A program made the translations under genes and the position numbers. Positions 18,024 to 32,244 of a stretch of DNA of 64,000 bases are shown one piece after another. The notes under the pieces were generated by a model. The model had not been told where the DNA came from and made no database searches. It saw nothing but the letters and a program-made list of their open reading frames with translations. Each line of letters begins with the position of its first letter. The stretch's first letter is position 1. This DNA is from Hyperoplus lanceolatus. Lineage: Eukaryota; Chordata; Actinopteri; Uranoscopiformes; Ammodytidae. Location: the NCBI GenBank assembly GCA_026929865.2, contig CM049402.1, positions 36,793,226-36,857,225 of the forward strand, written 5' to 3'.

Positions 18024-18379
18024 AAATCATATCTAATTTCTCTCATATTTTCAATATCTAGTGGGCTTTTATTCTGAAACTACACATCAGAATGTCCTGA
18101 AACTGTTTGTGTGGCCTCATGGGGTCGTGAACTATGACCCTGGAGTGGAATGACTCTGGAATAACAGGGAGTTTTTTTTAAAAATTGAATCCAAAATCAT
18201 ATCTAATTTCTCTCATATTTTCAATATCTAGTGGGCTTTTATTTTGAAACTACACATCAGAATGTCCTGAAACTTCTTGGGGGACCTCATGGGGTTGTGA
18301 ACTATGACCCTGGAGTGGAATGACTCTGGAATAACAGGGCGTTTTTTTTTTTTATTGAATCCAAAATCATATCTAATTT

Positions 18380-18670
18380 TGAAAATATGAGAAAAATTAG
18401 ATATGATTTCGGATTCAATTAAAAAAAAAACGCCCTGTTATTCCAGAAAATTCCACTCAAGGTCATAGTGCACGACCCCATGAGGCCACACAAAGTTTCA
18501 GGACATTCTGATGTGTAGTTTCAGAATAAAAGCCCACTTGATATTGAAAATATGAGAGAAATTAGATATGATTTTGGATTCAATTTAAAAAAAACGCCCT
18601 GTTATTCCAGAGTCATTCAACTCCAGGGTCAAAGTTCACAACCCCATGAGGTCACCCCATGAGGTCACCC
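18380..18670 (-). repeat. Inverted satellite cassette 1
   Basis: About 1.7 monomers in reverse orientation. Left junction aattt|tgaaaatatgag; right junction gaggtcaccc|tgaaagtac. This copy has gagaaaaattag where the others have gagacaaattag. Confidence 0.9.
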
Positions 18671-20666
18671 TGAAAGTACACATCAGAATGTCCTGAATCT
18701 TCTTGTGTGACCTCATGGGGTTGTGAATTATGACCCTGCAGTGGAATGACTCTGGAATAACAGGGTGTTTTTTTAAAAATTGAATCCAAAATCATATCTA
18801 ATTTCTCTGATATTTTCAATATCAAGTGGGCTTTTATTTTGAAAGTACACATCAGAATGTCCTGAAACTTTTTGTGTGGCCTCATGGGGTCGTGAACTAT
18901 GACCCTGGAGTGGAATGACTCTGGAATAACAGGGCGTTTTTTTAAAAATTTAATCGAAAATCATATCTAATTTCTCTCATATTTTCAATATCTAGTGGGC
19001 TTTTATTCTGAAACTACACATCAGAATGTCCTGAAACTTTTTGTGTGGCCTCATGGGGTCGTGAACTATGACCCTGGAGTGGAATGACTCTGGAATAACA
19101 GGGCGTTTTTTTAAAAATTGAATCCAAAATAATATCTAATTTCTCTGATATTTTCAATATCAAGTGGGCTTTTATTTTGAAAGTACACATCAGAATATCC
19201 TGAAACTTTTTGTGTGGCTTCATGGGGTCGTGAACTATGACCCTGGAGTGGAATGACTCTGGAATAACAGGGCGTTTTTTAAAAAATTTAATCCAAAATC
19301 ATATCTAATTTCTCTCATATTTTCAATATCTAGTGGGCTTTTATTCTGAAACTACACATCAGAATGTCCTGAAACTGTTTGTGTGGCCTCATGGGGTTGT
19401 GAACTATGACCCTGGAGTGGAATGACTCTGGAATAACAGGGCGTTTTTTAAAAAATTTAATCCAAAATCATATGTAATTTCTCTCATATTTTCAATATCT
19501 AGTGCGCTTTAATTTTGAAACTACACATCAGAATGTCCTGAAACTTTTTGTGTGGCCTCGAGGGGTCGTGGACTATGACGCTGGAGTGGAATGACTCTGG
19601 AAAAACAGGGTGTTTTTTTAAAAATTGAATCCAAAATCATATCTAATTTCTCTCATATTTTCAATATCTAGTGGGCTTTTATTTTGAAACTACACATCAG
19701 AATGTCCTGAAACTTCTTGGGGGACCTCATGGGGTTGTGAACTATGACCCTGGAGTGGAATGACTCTGGAATAACAGGGCGTTTTTTTTTTAAATTGAAT
19801 CCAAAATCATATCTAATTTTTCTCATATTTTCAATATCTAGTGGGCTTTTATTCTGAAACTACACATCAGAATGTCCTGAAACTTTTTGTGTTGCCTCAT
19901 GGGGTCGTGAACTATGACCCTGGAGTGGAATGACTCTGGAATAACAGGGAGTTTTTTTTAAAAATTTAATCCAAAATCATATCTAATTTCTCTCATATTT
20001 TCAATATCTAGTGGGCTTTTATTTTGAAACTACACATCAGAATGTCCTGAAACTTCTTGGGGGACCTCATGGGGTTGTGAACTATGACCCTGGAGTGGAA
20101 TGACTCTGGAATAACAGGGCGTTTTTTTTTAAATTGAATCAGAAATTATATCTAATTTCTCTCATATTTTCAATATCAAGTTGGCTTTTATTCTGAAACT
20201 ACACATCAGAATGTCCTGAAACTGTTTTTGTGGCCTCATGGGGTCGTGAACTATGACCCTGGAGTGGAATGACTCTGGAATAACAGGGCGTTTTTTTAAA
20301 AATTTAATCCAAAATCATATGTAATTTCTCTCATATTTTCAACATCTAGTGCGCTTTAATTTTGAAACTACACATCAGAATGTCCTGAAACTTTTTGTGT
20401 GGCCTCATGGGGTCGTGAACTATGACCCTGGAGTGGAATGACTCTGGAATAACAGGGAGTTTTTTTAAAAATTGAATCCAAAATCATATCTAATTTCTCT
20501 CATATTTTCAATATCTAGTGGGCTTTTATTTTGAAACTACACATCAGAATGTCCTGAAACTTCTTGGGGGACCTCATGGGGTTGTGAACTATGACCCTGG
20601 AGTGGAATGACTCTGGAATAACAGGGCGTTTTTTTTTTTATTGAATCCAAAATCATATCTAATTTT

Positions 20667-20959
20667 GAAAATATGAGACAAATTAGATATGATTTCGGAT
20701 TCAATTAAAAAAAAACCGCCCTGTTATTCCAGAAAAATTCCACTCCAGGGTCATAGTGCACGACCCCATGAGGCCACACAAAAGTTTCAGGACATTCTGA
20801 TGTGTAGTTTCAGAATAAAAGCCCACTTGATATTGAAAATATGAGAGAAATTAGATATAATTTTGGATTTAATTTAAAAAAAACGCCCTGTTATTCCAGA
20901 GTCATTCAACTCCAGGGTCAAAGTTCACAACCCCATGAGGTCACCCCATGAGGTCACCC
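20667..20959 (-). repeat. Inverted satellite cassette 2
   Basis: Same two junctions as cassette 1. The forward monomer after it carries the private variant gaatgtcgtgaatc, shared with the block after cassette 4. Confidence 0.9.
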
Positions 20960-22109
20960 TGAAAGTACACATCAGAATGTCGTGAATCTTCTTGTGTGAC
21001 CTCATGGGGTTGTGAATTATGACCCTGCAGTGGAATGACTCTGGAATAACAGGGTGTTTTTTTAAAAATTGAATCCAAAATCATATCTAATTTCTCTGAT
21101 ATTTTCAATATCAAGTGGGCTTTTATTTTGAAAGTACACATCAGAATGTCCTGAAACTTTTTGTGTGGCCTCATGGGGTCGTGAACTATGACCCTGGAGT
21201 GGGTAGACTCTGGAATAACAGGGCGTTTTTAAAAAAATTGAATCCAAAATCATATCTAATTTCTCTCATATTTTCAATATCTAGTGGGCTTTTATTTTGA
21301 AACTACACATCAGAATGTCCTGAAACTTCTTGGGTGACCTCATGGGGTTGTGAACTATGACCCTGGAGTGAAATGACTCTGGAATAACAGGGCGTTTTTT
21401 TAAAAATTGAATCCAAAATCATATCTAATTTCTCTCATATTTTCAATATCTAGTGCGCTTTAATTTTGAAACTACACATCAGAATGTCCTGAAACTTTTT
21501 GTGTGGCCTCGAGGGGTCGTGGACTATGACGCTGGAGTGGAATGACTCTGGAATAACAGGGTGTTTTTTTAAAAATTGAATCTTAAATCATATCTAATTT
21601 CTCTCATATTTTCAATATCTAGTGGGCTTTTATTTTGAAACTACACATCAGAATGTCCTGAAACTTCTTGGGGGACCTCATGGGGTTGTGAACTATGACC
21701 CTGGAGTGGAATGACTCTGGAATAACAGGGCGTTTTTTTTTAAATTGAATCCAAAATCATATCTAATTTTTCTCATATTTTCAATATCTAGTGGGCTTTT
21801 ATTCTGAAACTACACATCAGAATGTCCTGAAACTTTTTGTGTGGCCTCATGGGGTCGTGAACTATGACCCTGGAGTGGAATGACTCTGGAATAACAGGGA
21901 GTTTTTTAAAAAATTGAATCCAAAATCATATCTAATTTCTCTCATATTTTCAATATCTAGTGGGCTTTTATTTTGAAACTACACTTCAGAATGTCCTGAA
22001 ACTTCTTGGGGGACCTCATGGGGTTGTGAACTATGACCCTGGAGTGGAATGACTCTGGAATAACAGGGCGTTTTTTTTTTTAATTGAATCCAAAATCATA
22101 TCTAATTTT

Positions 22110-22396
22110 GAAAATATGAGACAAATTAGATATGATTTCGGATTCAATTAAAAAAAAGCCCTCCATATCCAGAAAAATCCACTCCAGGGTCATAATTCAC
22201 GACCCCATGAGGCCACACACAAGTTTCAGGACATTCTGATGTGTAGTTTCAGAAAAAAGCCCACTTGATATTGAAAATATGAGAGAAATTAGATATTATT
22301 TTGGATTCAATTTAAAAAAACGCCCTGTTTTTCCAGAGTCATTCAACTCCAGGGTCAAAGTTCACAACCCCATGAGGTCACCCCATGAGGTCACCC
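22110..22396 (-). repeat. Inverted satellite cassette 3
   Basis: Same junctions; contains the altered stretch aaaaaaagccctccatatcc in place of the usual cgccctgttattcc. Confidence 0.9.
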
Positions 22397-22869
22397 TGAA
22401 AGTACACATCAGAATGTCCTGAATCTTCTTGTGTGACCTCATGGGGTTGTGAATTATGACCCTGCAGTGGAATGACTCTGGAATAACAGGGTGTTTTTTA
22501 AAAAATTGAATCCAAAATCATATCTAATTTCTCTGATATTTTCAATATCAAGTGGGCTTTTATTTTGAAAGTACACATCAGAATATCCTGAAACTTTTTG
22601 TGTGGCTTCATGGGGTCGTGAACTATGACCCTGGAGTGGAATGACTCTGGAATAAAAGGGCGTTTTTTTAAAAATTGAATCCAAAATCATATCTAATTTC
22701 TCTCATATTTTCAATATCTAGTGGGCTTTTATTCTGAAACTACACATCAGAATGTCCTGAAACTTTTTGTGTGGCCTCATGGGGTTGTGAACTATGACCC
22801 TGGAGTGGAATGACTCTGGAATAACAGGGCGTTTTTTTTTTTATTGAATCCAAAATCATATCTAATTTT

Positions 22870-23137
22870 GAAAATATGAGACAAATTAGATATGATTTCC
22901 GATTCAATTAAAAAAACGCCCTGTTATTCCAGAAAATTCCACTCCAGGGTCCTGGGTTGTGCGGCCCCATGAGGGCCACACAAAAGTTTCAGGCCATTCT
23001 GATGTAGATATTGAAAATATGAGAGAAATTAGATATAATTTTGGATTTAATTTAAAAAAAACGCCCTGTTATTCCAGAGTCATTCAACTCCAGGGTCAAA
23101 GTTCACAACCCCATGAGGTCACCCCATGAGGTCACCC
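22870..23137 (-). repeat. Inverted satellite cassette 4 (internally disturbed)
   Basis: Same junctions. The middle is irregular (gggtcctgggttgtgcggcc at about 22937) and about 20 bases are lost near 23007. Confidence 0.88.
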
Positions 23138-24286
23138 TGAAAGTACACATCAGAATGTCGTGAATCTTCTTGTGTGACCTCATGGGGTTGTGAATTATGA
23201 CCCTGCAGTGGAATGACTCTGGAATAACAGGGTGTTTTTTTAAAAATTGAATCCAAAATCATATCTAATTTCTCTGATATTTTCAATATCAAGTGGGCTT
23301 TTATTTTGAAAGTACACATCAGAATGTCCTGAAACTTTTTGTGTGGCCTCATGGGGTCGTGAACTATGACCCTGGAGTGGGTAGACTCTGGAATAACAGG
23401 GCGTTTTTTAAAAAATTGAATCCAAAATCATATCTAATTTCTCTCATATTTTCAATATCTAGTGGGCTTTTATTTTGAAACTACACATCAGAATGTCCTG
23501 AAACTTCTTGGGTGACCTCATGGGGTTGTGAACTATGACCCTGGAGTGGAATGACTCTGGAATAACAGGGCGTTTTTTAAAAATTGAATCCAAAATCATA
23601 TCTAATTTCTCTCATATTTTCAATATCTAGTGCGCTTTAATTTTGAAACTACACATCAGAATGTCCTGAAACTTTTTGTGTGGCCTCGAGGGGTCGTGGA
23701 CTATGACGCTGGAGTGGAATGACTCTGGAATAACAGGGTGTTTTTTTAAAAATTGAATCTTAAATCATATCTAATTTCTCTCATATTTTCAATATCTAGT
23801 GGGCTTTTATTTTGAAACTACACATCAGAATGTCCTGAAACTTCTTGGGGGACCTCATGGGGTTGTGAACTATGACCCTGGAGTGGAATGACTCTGGAAT
23901 AACAGGGCGTTTTTTTTTAAATTGAATCCAAAATCATATCTAATTTTTCTCATATTTTCAATATCTAGTGGGCTTTTATTCTGAAACTACACATCAGAAT
24001 GTCCTGAAACTTTTTGTGTGGCCTCATGGGGTCGTGAACTATGACCCTGGAGTGGAATGACTCTGGAATAACAGGGAGTTTTTTAAAAAATTGAATCCAA
24101 AATCATATCTAATTTCTCTCATATTTTCAATATCTAGTGGGCTTTTATTTTGAAACTACACTTCAGAATGTCCTGAAACTTCTTGGGGGACCTCATGGGG
24201 TTGTGAACTATGACCCTGGAGTGGAATGACTCTGGAATAACAGGGCGTTTTTTTTTTTAATTGAATCCAAAATCATATCTAATTTT

Positions 24287-24577
24287 GAAAATATGAGACA
24301 AATTAGATATGATTTCGGATTCAATTAAAAAAAAACGCCCTGTTATTCCAGAAAAATTCCACTCCAGGGTCATAGTTCACGACCCCATGAGGCCACACAC
24401 AAAGTTTCAGGACATTCTGATGTGTAGTTTCAGAATAAAGCCCACTTGATATTGAAAATATGAGAGAAATTAGATATTATTTTGGATTCAATTTAAAAAA
24501 ACGCCCTGTTTTTCCAGAGTCATTCAACTCCAGGGTCAAAGTTCACAACCCCATGAGGTCACCCCATGAGGTCACCC
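24287..24577 (-). repeat. Inverted satellite cassette 5
   Basis: Same junctions; lies 2,177 bp after cassette 3, within a duplicated block. Confidence 0.9.
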
Positions 24578-25726
24578 TGAAAGTACACATCAGAATGTCC
24601 TGAATCTTCTTGTGTGACCTCATGGGGTTGTGAATTATGACCCTGCAGTGGAATGACTCTGGAATAACAGGGTGTTTTTTAAAAAATTGAATCCAAAATC
24701 ATATCTAATTTCTCTGATATTTTCAATATCAAGTGGGCTTTTATTTTGAAAGTACACATCAGAATATCCTGAAACTTTTTGTGTGGCTTCATGGGGTCGT
24801 GAACTATGACCCTGGAGTGGAATGACTCTGGAATAAAAGGGCGTTTTTTTAAAAATTGAATCCAAAATCATATCTAATTTCTCTCATATTTTCAATATCT
24901 AGTGGGCTTTTATTCTGAAACTACACATCAGAATGTCCTGAAACTTTTTGTGTGGCCTCATGGGGTTGTGAACTATGACCCTGGAGTGGAATGACTCTGG
25001 AATAACAGGGCGTTTTTTTAAAAATTTAATCCAAAATCATATCTAATTTCTCTCATATTTTCAATATCTAGTGGGCTTTTATTCTGAAACTACACATCAG
25101 AATGTCCTGAAACTTCTTGGGGGACCTCATGGGGTCGTGAACTATGACCCTGGAGTGGAATGACTCTGGAATAACAGGGCGTTTTTTTTTAAATTGAATC
25201 CAAAATCATATCTAATTTCTCTCATATTTTCAATATCTAGTGGGCTTTTATTTTGAAACTACACATCAGAATGTCCTGAAACTTCTTGGGTGACCTCATG
25301 GGGTTTTGAACTATGACCCTGGAGTGGAATGACTCTGGAATAACAGGGCGTTTTTTTTAAAATTGAATCCAAAATCATATCTAATTTCTCTCATATTTTC
25401 AATATCTAGTGGGCTTTCATTCTGAAACTACACATCAGAATGTCCTGAAACTGTTTGTGTGGCCTCATGGGGTCGTGAACTATGACCCTGGAGTGGAATG
25501 ACTCTGGAATAACAGGGAGTTTTTTTAAAAATTGAATCCAAAATCATATCTAATTTCTCTCATATTTTCAATATCTAGTGGGCTTTTATTTTGAAACTAC
25601 ACATCAGAATGTCCTGAAACTTCTTGGGGGACCTCATGGGGTTGTGAACTATGACCCTGGAGTGGAATGACTCTGGAATAACCGGGGGTTTTTTTTTTTA
25701 TTGAATCCAAAATCATATCTAATTTT

Positions 25727-26015
25727 GAAAATATGAGACAAATTAGATATGATTTCGGATTCAATTAAAAAAACGCCCTGTTATTCCAGAAAATTCCACT
25801 CAGGGTCATAGTTCACGACACCATGAGGCCACACACAAAGTTTCAGGACATTCTGATGTGTAGTTTCAGAATAAAAGCCCACTTGATATTGAAAATATGA
25901 GAGAAATTAGATATGATTTTGGATTCAATTTAAAAAAAACGCCCTGTTATTCCAGAGTGATTCAACTCCAGGGTCAAAGTTCACAACCCCATGAGGTCAC
26001 CCCATGAGGTCACCC
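25727..26015 (-). repeat. Inverted satellite cassette 6
   Basis: Same junctions; followed by the distinctive gataacaaggtg/cgttttgtgtggcttc monomers also found after cassette 9. Confidence 0.9.
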
Positions 26016-29000
26016 TGAAAGTACACATCAGAATGTCCTGAATCTTCTTGTGTGACCTCATGGGGTTGTGAATTATGACCCTGCAGTGGAATGACTCTGG
26101 AATAACAAGGTGTTTTTTTTAAAAATTGAATCCAAAATCATATCTAATTTCTCTGATATTTTCAATATCAAGTGGGCTTTTATTTTGAAAGTACACATCA
26201 GAATATCCTGAAACGTTTTGTGTGGCTTCATGGGGTCGTGAACTATGACCCTGGAGTGGAATGACTCTGGAATAACAGGGCGTTTTTAAAAAAATTGAAT
26301 CCAAAATCATATCTAATTTCTCTCATATTTTCAATATCTAGAGGGCTTTTATTCTGAAACTACACATCAGAATGTCCTGAAACGTTTTGTGTGGCCTCAT
26401 GGGGTCGTGAACTATGACCCTGGAGTGGAATGACTCTGGAATAACAGGGCGTTTTTTTAAGAATTGAATCCAAAATCATATCTAATTTCTCTCATATTTT
26501 CAATATCTATTGGGCTGTTATTTTGAAACTACACATCAGAATGTCCTGATAGTTCTTGGGGGATCTCATGGGGTTGTGAACTATGACCCTGGAGTGGAAT
26601 GATTCTGGAATAACAGGGCGTTTTTTAAAAAATTGAATCCAAAATCATATCTAATTTCTCTCATATTTTCAATATCTAGTGGGCTTTTATTTTGAAACTA
26701 CACATCAGAATGTCCTGAAACTTCTTAGGTGACCTCATGGGGTTGTGAACTATGACCCTGGAGTGGAATGACTCTGGAATAACAGGGCGTTTTTTTTAAA
26801 ATTGAATCCAAAATCATATCTAATTTCTCTCATATTTTCAATATCTAGTGGGCTTTTATTCTGAAACTACACATCAGAATGTCCTGAAACTTCTTGGGGG
26901 ACCTCATGGGGTCGTGAACTATGACCCTGGAGTGGAATGACTCTGGAATAACAGGGCGTTTTTTTAAAAATGTAATCCAAAATCATATGTAATTTCTCTC
27001 ATATTTTCAATATCTAGTGCGCTTTAATTTTGAAACTACACATCAGAATGTCCTGAAACTTTTTGTTTGGCCTCGAGGGGACGTGGACTATGACGCTGGA
27101 GTGGAATGACTCTGGAATAACAGGGTGTTTTTTTAAAAATTGAATCCAAAATCATATCTAATTTCTCTCATATTTTCAATATCTAGTGGGCTTTTATTTT
27201 GAAACTACACATCAGAATGTCCTGAAACTTCTTGGGGGACCTCATGGGGTTGTGAACTATGACCCTGGAGTGGAATGACTCTGGAATAACAGGGCGTTTT
27301 TTTTTTAATTGAATCCAAAATCATATCTAATTTTTCTCATATTTTCAATATCTAGTGGGCTTTTATTCTGAAACTACACATCAGAATGTCCTGAAACTTT
27401 TTGTTTGGCCTCGAGGGGTCGTGGACTATGACGCTGGAGTGGAATGACTCTGGAATAACAGGGTTTTTTTTTTAAATTGAATCCAGAATCATATCTAATT
27501 TCTCTCATATTTTCAATATCTAGTGGGCTTTTGTTTTGAAACTACACATCAGAATGTCCTGAAACTTCTTGGGTGACCTCCTGGGGTTTTGAACTATGAC
27601 CCTGGAGTGGAATGACTCTGGAATAACAGGGCGTTTTTTTATAAATTGAATCCAAAATCATATCTAATTTCTCTCATATTTTCAATATCTAGTGGGCTTT
27701 TATTCTGAAACTACACATCAGAATGTCCTGAAACTTTTTGTGTGGCCTCATGGGGTCGTGAACTATGACCCTGGAGTGGAATGACTCTGGAATAACAGGG
27801 CGTTTTTTAAAAAATTGAATCCAAAATCATATCTAATTTCTCTCATATTTTCAATATCTAGTGGGCTTTTATTCTGAAACTACACATCAGAATGTCCTGA
27901 AACTTTTTGTGTGGCCTCATGGGGTCGTGAACTATGACCCTGGAGTGGAATGACTCTGGAATAACAGGGCGTTTTTTTAAGAATTGAATCCAAAATCATA
28001 TCTAATTTCTCTCATATTTTCAATATCTAGTGGGCTTTTATTTTGAAACTACACATCAGAATGTCCTGAAACTTCTTGGGGGACCTCATGGGGTTGTGAA
28101 CTATGACCCTGGAGTGGAATGACTCTGGAATAACAGGGCGTTTTTTAAAAATTGAATCCAAAATCATATCTAATTTCTCTCATATTTTCAATATCTAGTG
28201 GGCTTTTATTTTGAAACTACACATCAGAATGTCCTGAAACTTCTTGGGTGACCTCATGGGGTTGTGAACTATGACCCTGGAGTGGAATGACTCTGGAATA
28301 ACAGGGCGTTTTTTTTAAAAATTGAATCCAAAATCATATCTAATTTCTCTCATATTTTCAATATCTAGTGGGCTTTTATTCTGAAACTACACATCAGAAT
28401 GTCCTGAAACTTCTTGGGGGACCTCATGGGGTCGTGAACTATGACCCTGGAGTGGAATGACTCTGGAATAACAGGGCGTTTTTTTAAAAATGGAATCCAA
28501 AATCATATCTAATTTCTCTCATATTTTCAATATCTAGTGGGCTTTAATTTTGAAACTACACATCAGAATGTCCTGAAACTTTTTGTGGGGCCTCGAGGGG
28601 TCGTGGACTATGACCCTGGAGTGGAATGACTCTGGAATAACAGGGTGTTTTTTTAAAAATTGAATCCAAAATCATATCTAATTTCTCTCATATTTTCAAT
28701 ATCTAGTGGGCTTTTATTTTGAAACTACACATCAGAATGTCCTGAAACTTCTTGGGGGACCTCATGGGGTTGTGAACTATGACCCTGGAGTGGAATGACT
28801 CTGGAATAACAGGGCGTTTTTTTTTAAATTGAATCCAAAATCATATCTAATTTTTCTCATATTTTCAATATCTAGTGGGCTTTTATTCTGAAACTACACA
28901 TCAGAATGTCCTGAAACTTTTTGTGTGGCCTCGAGGGGTCGTGGACTATGACGCTGGAGTGGAATGACTCTGGAATAACAGGGTTTTTTTTTTAAATTGA

Positions 29001-30523
29001 ATCCAAAATCATATCTAATTTCTCTCATATTTTCAATATCTAGTGGGCTTTTGTTTTGAAACTACACATCAGAATGTCCTGAAACTTCTTGGGTGACCTT
29101 CTGGGGTTGTGAACTATGACCCTGGAGTGGAATGACTCTGGAATAACAGGGCGTTTTTTTTTAAATTGAATCCAAAATCATATCTAATTTCTCTCATATT
29201 TTCAATATCTAGTGGGCTTTTATTCTGAAACTACACATCAGAATGTCCTGAAACTGTTTGTGTGGCCTCATGGGGTCGTGAACTATGACCCTGGAGTGGA
29301 ATGACTCTGGAATAACAGGGCGTTTTTTTAAAAATGTAATCCCAAATCATATGTAATTTCTCTCATATTTTCAATATCTAGTGGGCTTTTATTCTGAAAC
29401 TACACATCAGAATGTCCTGAAACTTTTTGTGTGGCCTCATGGGGTCGTGAACTATGACCCTGGAGTGGAATGACTCTGGAATAACAGGGCGTTTTTTTTT
29501 TAATTGAATCCAAAATCATATCTAATTTCTCTCATATTTTCAATATCTAGTGCGCTTTTATTTTGAAACTACACATCAGAATGTCCTGAAACTTCTTGGG
29601 TGACCTCATGGGGTTGTGAACTATGACCCTGGAGTGGAATGACTCTGGAATAACAGGGCGTTTTTTTAAAAATTGAATCCAAAATCATATCTAATTTCTC
29701 TCATATTTTCAATATCTAGAGGGCTTTTATTCTGAAACTACACATCAGAATGTCCTGAAACTGTTTGTGTGGCCTCATGGGGTCGTGAACTATGACCCTG
29801 GAGTGGAATGACTCTGGAATAACAGGGCGTTTTTTAAAAAATTTAATCCAAAATCATATGTAATTTCTCTCATATTTTCAATATCTAGTGCGCTTTAATT
29901 TTGAAACTACACATCAGAATGTCCTGAAACTTTTTGAGTGGCCTCGAGGGGTCGTGGACTATGACGCTGGAGTGGAATGACTCTGGAATAACAGGGAGTT
30001 TTTTTAAAAATTGAATCCAAAATCATATCTAATTTCTCTCATATTTTCAATATCTAGTGGGCTTTTATTTTGAAACTACACATCAGAATGTCCTGAAACT
30101 TCTTGGGGGACCTCATGGGGTTGTGAACTATGACCCTGGAGTGGAATGACTCTGGAATAACAGGGCGTTTTTTTTTAAATTGAATCCAAAATCATATCTA
30201 ATTTTTCTCATATTTTCAATATCTAGTGGGCTTTTATTCTGAAACTACACATCAGAATGTCCTGAAACTTTGTGTGTGGCCTCCCTGGAGTGGAATGACT
30301 CTGGAATAACAGGGCGTTTTTTTAAAAATTGAATCCAAAATCATATCTAATTTCTCTCATATTTTCAATATCTAGTGGGCTTTTTTTTTGAAACTACACA
30401 TCAGAATGTCCTGAAACTTCTTGGGGGACCTCATGGGGTTGTGAACTATGACCCTGGAGTGGAATGACTCTGGAATAACAGGGCGTTTTTTTTTTAATTG
30501 AATCCAAAATCATATCTAATTTT

Positions 30524-30802
30524 GAAAATATGAGACAAATTAGATATGATTTCGATTAAAAAAAACGCCCTGTTATTCCAGAAAAATTCCACTCAGGACC
30601 AGGGCCCCAGTTCCAGTCCACACAAAAGTTTCAGGACATTCTGATGTGTAGTTTCAGAATAAAACCCCACTTGATATTGAAAATATGAGAGAAATTAGAT
30701 ATGATTTTGGATTCAATTTAAAAAAACGCCCTGTTATTCCAGAGTCATTCAACTCCAGGGTCAAAGTTCACAACCCCATGAGGTCACCCCATGAGGTCAC
30801 CC
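30524..30802 (-). repeat. Inverted satellite cassette 7 (internally disturbed)
   Basis: Same junctions. The middle reads caggaccagggccccagttc at about 30593, unlike any forward monomer. It lies 7,654 bp after cassette 4. Confidence 0.88.
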
Positions 30803-31952
30803 TGAAAGTACACATCAGAATGTCCTGAATCTTCTTGTGTGACCTCATGGGGTTGTGAATTATGACCCTGCAGTGGAATGACTCTGGAATAACAGGGTGT
30901 TTTTTTAAAAATTGAATCCAAAATCATATCTAATTTCTCTGATATTTTCAATATCAAGTGGGCTTTTATTTTGAAAGTACACATCAGAATGTCCTGAAAC
31001 TTTTTGTGTGGCCTCATGGGGTCGTGAACTATGACCCTGGAGTGGGATGACTCTGGAATAACAGGGCGTTTTTTAAAAAATTGAATCCAAAATCATATCT
31101 AATTTCTCTCATATTTTCAATATCTAGTGGGCTTTTATTTTGAAACTACACATCAGAATGTCCTGAAACTTCTTGGGTGACCTCATGGGGTTGTGAACTA
31201 TGACCCTGGAGTGGAATGACTCTGGAATAACAGGGCGTTTTTTTAAAAATTGAATCCAAAATCATATCTAATTTCTCTCATATTTTCAATATCTAGTGCG
31301 CTTTAATTTTGAAACTACACATCAGAATGTCCTGAAACTTTTTGTGTGGCCTCGAGGGGTCGTGGACTATGACGCTGGAGTGGAATGACTCTGGAATAAC
31401 AGGGTGTTTTTTTAAAAATTGAATCTTAAATCATATCTAATTTCTCTCATATTTTCAATATCTAGTGGGCTTTTATTTTGAAACTACACATCAGAATGTC
31501 CTGAAACTTCTTGGGGGACCTCATGGGGTTGTGAACTATGACCCTGGAGTGGAATGACTCTGGAATAACAGGGCGTTTTTTTTTAAATTGAATCCAAAAT
31601 CATATCTAATTTTTCTCATATTTTCAATATCTAGTGGGCTTTTATTCTGAAACTACACATCAGAATGTCCTGAAACTTTTTGTGTGGCCTCATGGGGTCG
31701 TGAACTATGACCCTGGAGTGGAATGACTCTGGAATAACAGGGAGTTTTTTAAAAAATTGAATCCAAAATCATATCTAATTTCTCTCATATTTTCAATATC
31801 TAGTGGGCTTTTATTTTGAAACTACACTTCAGAATGTCCTGAAACTTCTTGGGGGACCTCACGGGGTTGTGAACTATGACCCTGGAGTGGAATGACTCTG
31901 GAATAACAGGGCGTTTTTTTTTTTAATTGAATCCAAAATCATATCTAATTTT

Positions 31953-32244
31953 GAAAATATGAGACAAATTAGATATGATTTCGGATTCAATTAAAAAAAA
32001 ACGCCCTGTTATTCCAGAAAATTCCACTCCAGGGTCATAGTTCACGACCCCATGAGGCCACACACAAAGTTTCAGGACATTCTGATGTGTAGTTTCAGAA
32101 TAAAAGCCCACTTGATATTGAAAATATGAGAGAAATTAGATATTATTTTGGATTCAATTTAAAAAAAACGCCCTGTTTTTCCAGAGTCATTCAACTCCAG
32201 GGTCAAAGTTCACAACCCCATGAGGTCACCCCATGAGGTCACCC
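31953..32244 (-). repeat. Inverted satellite cassette 8
   Basis: Same junctions; 7,666 bp after cassette 5. Confidence 0.9.
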
